10,091 nt of DNA from Candidatus Woesearchaeota archaeon (lineage in GTDB: Archaea > Nanobdellota > Nanobdellia > SCGC-AAA011-G17 > JACPNG01). Location of the stretch: contig JACPNI010000037.1 of the NCBI GenBank assembly GCA_016185555.1, positions 1-10,091 of the forward strand, written 5' to 3'. Each line of letters begins with the position of its first letter. The stretch's first letter is position 1. The notes beneath the pieces are model-generated. The model had not been told where the DNA came from. It made no database searches and saw nothing but the letters and a program-made list of their open reading frames with translations. The position numbers and the translations under genes are program-made. This document shows positions 6,638-10,091 of the stretch, piece by piece.

Positions 6638-6641
6638 GAGA
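6614..6641 (+). repeat. Perfect 14-bp tandem duplication that frameshifts cdc48
   Basis: TCTGTTGTAAGAGA occurs twice in direct succession (6614-6627 and 6628-6641). Fourteen is not a multiple of three, so the second copy shifts the frame and creates the TAA at 6635-6637. Deleting either copy gives ...DLESVVREAAMLAL..., the expected conserved Cdc48 lid sequence, continuing unbroken to 6843. The two copies do not differ at any base, so the event is very recent or is an artefact of assembly. Confidence 0.97.
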
Positions 6642-6843
6642 AGCAGCAATGTTGGCTTTAAGGGGTAATATAAATACAAAAGAGGTTTCCAAGAAATTCT
6701 TTGATGAAGCTATTAAGAAAGTGCGACCTTCAATCACAAAGGAAATAATGCAAAAATATAAGGAGATTGAGGGAGAATACCTTAGAAGCGCAAAGGCTGC
6801 ATTGGCAAAGAACAAAAATGAAGCCCCAAGCTATTTCGGATAA
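6642..6843 (+). pseudogene. cdc48: Detached C-terminal end of cdc48 (D2 lid) in the shifted frame
   Basis: From about 6640 to the TAA ending at 6843 this stretch encodes the rest of the Cdc48 D2 lid: EAAMLALRG, then KKFFDEAIKKVRPSITKEI, which parallels the D1 lid NDFKEALKIVRPSAMREV, then a helical tail and the end APSYFG. It belongs to the same gene as 4538-6637 and is separated only by the 14-bp duplication. An ATG at 6649 could in principle start a 64-residue peptide 11 bp after the premature stop, but no clear ribosome binding site precedes it. No C-terminal hydrophobic-Tyr-x (HbYX) proteasome-docking motif ends the protein in the strict form. Confidence 0.9.
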
Positions 6844-6857
6844 AATTTATATACTCT
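6844..6857 (+). promoter_or_regulatory. TATA-box promoter of the surface-protein gene, leaderless type
   Basis: AATTTATATACTC follows the cdc48 stop immediately. TTTATATA (6846-6853) is centred about 27 bp before the GTG at 6876, so transcription should begin at the start codon. No Shine-Dalgarno sequence is present in the 32 bp between the genes. The spacing supports both independent transcription and the GTG start. Confidence 0.6.
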
Positions 6858-6875
6858 TTTCCTCTTAAGTTTATT

Positions 6876-9542
6876 GTGGGAAAAAAGATTGGTGGAAAGA
6901 ACTATTTTTTGTATTTTCTGTTGCTGGTAGTCTTTATAATCTTCTTTTTTAATTCATCCACATATAGTTTGTTTCAAAGTGGAAGAAGCTTACTTTTTGA
7001 ATCAGCCAATAAATTGTCATTAGGGTTAAAAAAAGATAATTATCCTATAACCGCCAATGTCGTTGTCAATGGTGTAAATAGGCCGAAAATTAAGGTTTTT
7101 TTATTGACGGATGTAAATACTTGTATTGTAGGTAATCAGTGCACTACAAGTGATTGTGTCAATATTAAAGACTTAAGAACAGATCAGGTAGTGAAGCAGT
7201 TTAGTAAAATAGGCCTATTGGCATTACCGCCAAGCAGGCTCACATCAGAACAGAGAAATTCAGCTTATTGTATGAATCTAAAATTTAATCCATCTGAAAT
7301 TGATGCCGTTAGGAATGAGGTCTTTTTATTCAAGGATAAAGTGGTTGAATATAGTAATAATAAGATAAATCCAGAGATACAAATTATTGAGATAGGGGGT
7401 GGTGCAGGTATTGAGATGGCACAATATGGTCCTAGTTTCTGGGTGCCTCCCGGTGGGGTACATGGAGTGATTAGTAGTTTCTATTCACGCGATACAGATT
7501 TTACTTTTGTTGTTACAGATATTAAAGACCCGGATAAGGGAGTTTATTTTGATCCCTCTTTATGTGATGGATCCGTAGGCAGTCAATACAATTATGGTAT
7601 TGGTTATACTTGGATGCCTAAGTGGAAAGATGGTCCCGGCTGTGCAAACTATCTAACAACTGTTCACGGGTTTTTGCATCAGTTAGCAAGTGCAGTCAAT
7701 AAGGTAAATCCACCATCATCATTTGTTTCCTATGGTGAAAATAACTATCTTTATAATGGACAAAGATTATCTTGTTCAATGAGTTTTCCGAATGGTCCTT
7801 ATTCTTATTTCCCGGATGCTGATGTTGCTCCTTTAGATCCGGATTTCGATGCCTGCGAGCAAGGTCTTGGTGGGGACGGGCGATGGATTGTTGGGTACTG
7901 TAACTCCTTAACTGCTCTGGGCTACGATGGAGAAGAGTGCAATAGGAGATGGGATAAACATTTGTTAGGTGATCATTTCCCGCCAAATTATGTTCTTATT
8001 GGTAATTCTTGCAGTAATGGAAGACAGGATTTTGATGAAACTGGGGTTGATAGTGGTGGATCTTGTTCAATATATCCGCCACAACGAACATTACCATCAT
8101 GCCCAAATCCGAGTTCAGAAAATCCGAGGATTATTGGTTGTAGGTCTTCCAACTATCCAAATTATCCACCAGAATATACCAATGGGGTAGATGTAAAAAC
8201 AGGTTATTCTTGTTCCGGTTCATTAGTATGTTATGAGTGTAAAATCGGGTATGTAAGAAATGTCAATACTGATTTATGCGATCCGATAGCAAATGCGACA
8301 GTTCCTAATTCCAATTTACCGTGCCATAATTTTGGAGAAACACCTACAGCAATAGGTTGTAGGATAGCAGGCGGGCCTTGGACCATAAATGCCGAAATAA
8401 AAAACCAGTACACCTGTCCTTCATCAATATACAACTGCTATGAATGTAGGTCTGGCTATGTTCGGGATACAAGAATGGACATATGTGTTAGGTCTGGGGA
8501 AGAGCAAATTCCAGTTATTGATAGTGATAATGATAATGTACCAGATGCAATTGACAGGTGTCCAAATCAAACCTCTCAGATTGTAAACAGGTATGGTTGT
8601 CCATTGCCGGTTTACAATAGTTTTTCTCCAGAATTAACAACAAATTTAAGTGATGTTGATCTTACTAATTTGAGGAATTTCAGGATCGGTGTTAGAAACA
8701 TTGGTCAAATTGATTTTGGTGATAAATCAATTAAATTAATTGAGAATATTTCTAATATTATAAGGCCAGTGAATCTGGATCGGGCAGTTTCTTTTGTACC
8801 AAGAAAAGTAATTGTTCACTCAGAGCTGCTTGCTGAGCTAAATAAATCTGCAACAGTTACAATATTTAATGTTACTAATCTGACTAATGTTATAATCAAA
8901 AAAGATGGTGTAATATGTGTTGACTGTAGAATAATAAGTTATGCTGGGGGTGCAGTGACTTTTAGTGTGCCGCACTTTTCAGAATACTCTGTTGATGAGG
9001 GAAGCTTCTGTGGCGATAATTTCTGCAGTTCTCAGGAAAGTTGTTCAAGTTGCTCAGTAGATTGTGGCAGTTGTCAATCAACAGGAACTTCCGGCACAGG
9101 CTCTGGAGGTGGGTCTGGTGGAGGGGGAAGCAGAAGGACTTTTATTGAGGTACAGAATTTAAGCAATAAAAGCGAGCAAAAGAAAGAAGTAGTAGAGGAA
9201 CAACCTATTGGCCTAAAAAAAGAAATAGCACAAACAAATGAAACTGGATTAGTTGGCCTTGGACTATTATCTAATAATAAATCTCAGTTGAGCACGATTA
9301 TAAATACTAAACCTCTTTTAAGGAGTAATATCCTTCTTTATATTGCTGCTGGGGTTGTGTTATTTATCCTTTTTTTGATTTCTATTAAAAAATTTGGAAG
9401 AAAAGCAAATAAATATAGAGAACTAGAGAACTATGTAGATATTATGAAGTCGAAAGGAAAAACAGATTTTGAGATTAAGAATAAACTTATGGGTGCTGGG
9501 TGGAATAAGAGTATAATAGAGCAAATCTTAAAGAGAAGATGA
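6876..9542 (+). CDS. Large Cys-rich, membrane-anchored extracellular protein with a degenerate HExxH region
   Basis: The protein has 888 residues and starts at a GTG suited to a leaderless transcript. An N-terminal hydrophobic helix (about 9-27) is a signal peptide or anchor. Residues about 50-370 form a Cys- and aromatic-rich domain with H264-G-F-L-H268, where a zinc peptidase would have HExxH. C379-C397 (SNGRQDFDETGVDSGGSC) is a surface-protein motif with one usual Cys replaced by Ser. Two related Cys modules follow (about 406-467 and 481-538, both with CYEC-x2-GYVR), then a calcium-binding thrombospondin type 3-like repeat (from D549, DSDNDNVPDAIDRC), a beta-rich domain (about 590-705), a Cys cluster CGDNFC...ESCSSC (712-733), and a Gly/Ser linker (about 737-752). 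A C-terminal transmembrane helix (about 819-837) precedes a 47-residue cytoplasmic tail. Many N-x-S/T sites suggest glycosylation. It probably stands on the cell surface. I know no specific function; adhesion or host contact is an inference. Confidence 0.82.
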   Translation: MGKKIGGKNYFLYFLLLVVFIIFFFNSSTYSLFQSGRSLLFESANKLSLGLKKDNYPITANVVVNGVNRPKIKVFLLTDVNTCIVGNQCTTSDCVNIKDLRTDQVVKQFSKIGLLALPPSRLTSEQRNSAYCMNLKFNPSEIDAVRNEVFLFKDKVVEYSNNKINPEIQIIEIGGGAGIEMAQYGPSFWVPPGGVHGVISSFYSRDTDFTFVVTDIKDPDKGVYFDPSLCDGSVGSQYNYGIGYTWMPKWKDGPGCANYLTTVHGFLHQLASAVNKVNPPSSFVSYGENNYLYNGQRLSCSMSFPNGPYSYFPDADVAPLDPDFDACEQGLGGDGRWIVGYCNSLTALGYDGEECNRRWDKHLLGDHFPPNYVLIGNSCSNGRQDFDETGVDSGGSCSIYPPQRTLPSCPNPSSENPRIIGCRSSNYPNYPPEYTNGVDVKTGYSCSGSLVCYECKIGYVRNVNTDLCDPIANATVPNSNLPCHNFGETPTAIGCRIAGGPWTINAEIKNQYTCPSSIYNCYECRSGYVRDTRMDICVRSGEEQIPVIDSDNDNVPDAIDRCPNQTSQIVNRYGCPLPVYNSFSPELTTNLSDVDLTNLRNFRIGVRNIGQIDFGDKSIKLIENISNIIRPVNLDRAVSFVPRKVIVHSELLAELNKSATVTIFNVTNLTNVIIKKDGVICVDCRIISYAGGAVTFSVPHFSEYSVDEGSFCGDNFCSSQESCSSCSVDCGSCQSTGTSGTGSGGGSGGGGSRRTFIEVQNLSNKSEQKKEVVEEQPIGLKKEIAQTNETGLVGLGLLSNNKSQLSTIINTKPLLRSNILLYIAAGVVLFILFLISIKKFGRKANKYRELENYVDIMKSKGKTDFEIKNKLMGAGWNKSIIEQILKRR

Positions 9543-9545
9543 TTG

Positions 9546-10091
9546 TTATGTTTTTGTTAATATTACTGGTGGGTCTCTAACTAAAATAGTATGCTCTGCC
9601 TGGCTTACGAAACCTTTGTTTTCTTCAACCAGTTGGGGATATTGGTAAATAATCCCTTCTCTTCCAAGGATATTTAGTGCAATATTTGCCATAGGTAATT
9701 TAATCCATCGTTTTGCAAACGGCAGTGTTTTGTAATTTTTTTCTATAAACTCCAAAACTTTTCTTGCATTGTTGTCTCTAACTGGTTTTTTATTAACTAA
9801 TTTATAAATCCCTGATTGTTTGCCTTCAATTACATATCCCTTTCCATCAGTTGCAAAGGGCTCTATTGCAATTATTTGCCCTTCTTTTAACTCTTTTTTA
9901 TCACCATTATCATAATTTGGCACATTAACCCCGGAATGAATATTGTATCTTTCAATGCCGTGTCCTGATAAGTTTTTAATTGGTGAAAAACCGTATTTCT
10001 GTATTGCTTTATGTATTGCAATGCCTATCTCATATAATTTCACGCCAGGTTTAACAATCTTAACAGCTGCATCAAGAGCCTCTTTTGAAGC
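9546..10091 (-). CDS. map: Methionine aminopeptidase type II, C-terminal part, 5' end outside window
   Basis: The frame is open to the right edge; the GTG at 10043 is the Val of the conserved KPGVKLYEIG rather than a start. About 181 residues are visible. They hold the metal ligands of the second half of the pita-bread fold: His in LSGHGIERYNIHSG, Glu in IIAIEPFAT and Glu in SQAEHTILV. The two metal-binding Asp lie beyond the window. The helical insertion after the GKQSGIYKLVNKK segment (about NARKVLEFIEKNYKTLPFAKRW) marks the type II form found in archaea. The enzyme removes the initiator Met from nascent proteins in the cytoplasm. It converges with the surface-protein gene, with 3 bp between the two stop codons, so the transcripts must overlap at their 3' ends. 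Confidence 0.95.
   Translation of the reverse strand, partial: ASKEALDAAVKIVKPGVKLYEIGIAIHKAIQKYGFSPIKNLSGHGIERYNIHSGVNVPNYDNGDKKELKEGQIIAIEPFATDGKGYVIEGKQSGIYKLVNKKPVRDNNARKVLEFIEKNYKTLPFAKRWIKLPMANIALNILGREGIIYQYPQLVEENKGFVSQAEHTILVRDPPVILTKT

Noticed and set aside
7969..8190. 73-codon open frame on the plus strand inside the surface-protein gene
   Set aside because: It is an out-of-frame shadow of a clearly coding Cys-rich region, with no promoter or ribosome site.
9551..9555. Short T run after the surface-protein stop, possible archaeal terminator
   Set aside because: Five T residues without further support are too weak; the run also encodes a Lys near the end of the methionine aminopeptidase gene.

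Overview
The window reads as a piece of an AT-rich archaeal chromosome, most likely from a DPANN lineage of the Pacearchaeota/Woesearchaeota type. The support is archaeal-type genes (RadB, an archaeal-style DNA topoisomerase I, a two-ring Cdc48/VAT ATPase, a type II methionine aminopeptidase), TATA-box promoters about 25 bp upstream of start codons with little or no leader, very tight gene packing, and a large Cys-rich surface protein with motifs common in DPANN genomes. The phylum is an inference from style; no rRNA gene is present to fix it.

Layout: (1) 1-317, the 3' end of a membrane transporter resembling the MFS/Atg22-like UMF1 family. (2) 362-3313, a forward group: Icc-like metallophosphoesterase, DNA topoisomerase I starting 2 bp after it, then a small membrane protein of unknown function. 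(3) 3339-3959, radB on the minus strand, converging on the previous group. (4) 3960-4125, a divergent promoter region between radB and the next operon; its forward half has a strong TATA box followed by two short palindromes that could be operators. (5) 4126-6843, a zinc-ribbon/AbrB-domain protein overlapping the start of cdc48. (6) 6876-9542, an 888-residue membrane-anchored, Cys-rich extracellular protein with an apparently dead HExxH motif. (7) 9546-10091, the C-terminal part of methionine aminopeptidase on the minus strand, running off the right edge.

The most notable observation is that cdc48 is broken as written: a perfect 14-bp tandem duplication (6614-6641) shifts the frame and puts a stop in the lid of the second ATPase ring. 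Removing one copy restores a continuous 763-residue protein with a normal family-like C-terminus. This is either a very recent mutation, a strain or population variant, or an assembly error. The same gene carries a 49-bp stretch that is identical between its two ATPase domains, suggesting gene conversion (or strong codon constraint).

Functionally the window is mostly housekeeping: DNA topology and recombination (TopA, RadB), protein unfolding and quality control (Cdc48) and N-terminal Met removal (MetAP). It also holds one candidate novel pair (zinc-ribbon/AbrB protein coupled to Cdc48) and one lineage-type surface protein that could act in cell-cell contact. I found no RNA genes, CRISPR arrays, insertion sequences or phage genes. 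No gene-free stretch exceeds about 170 bp.
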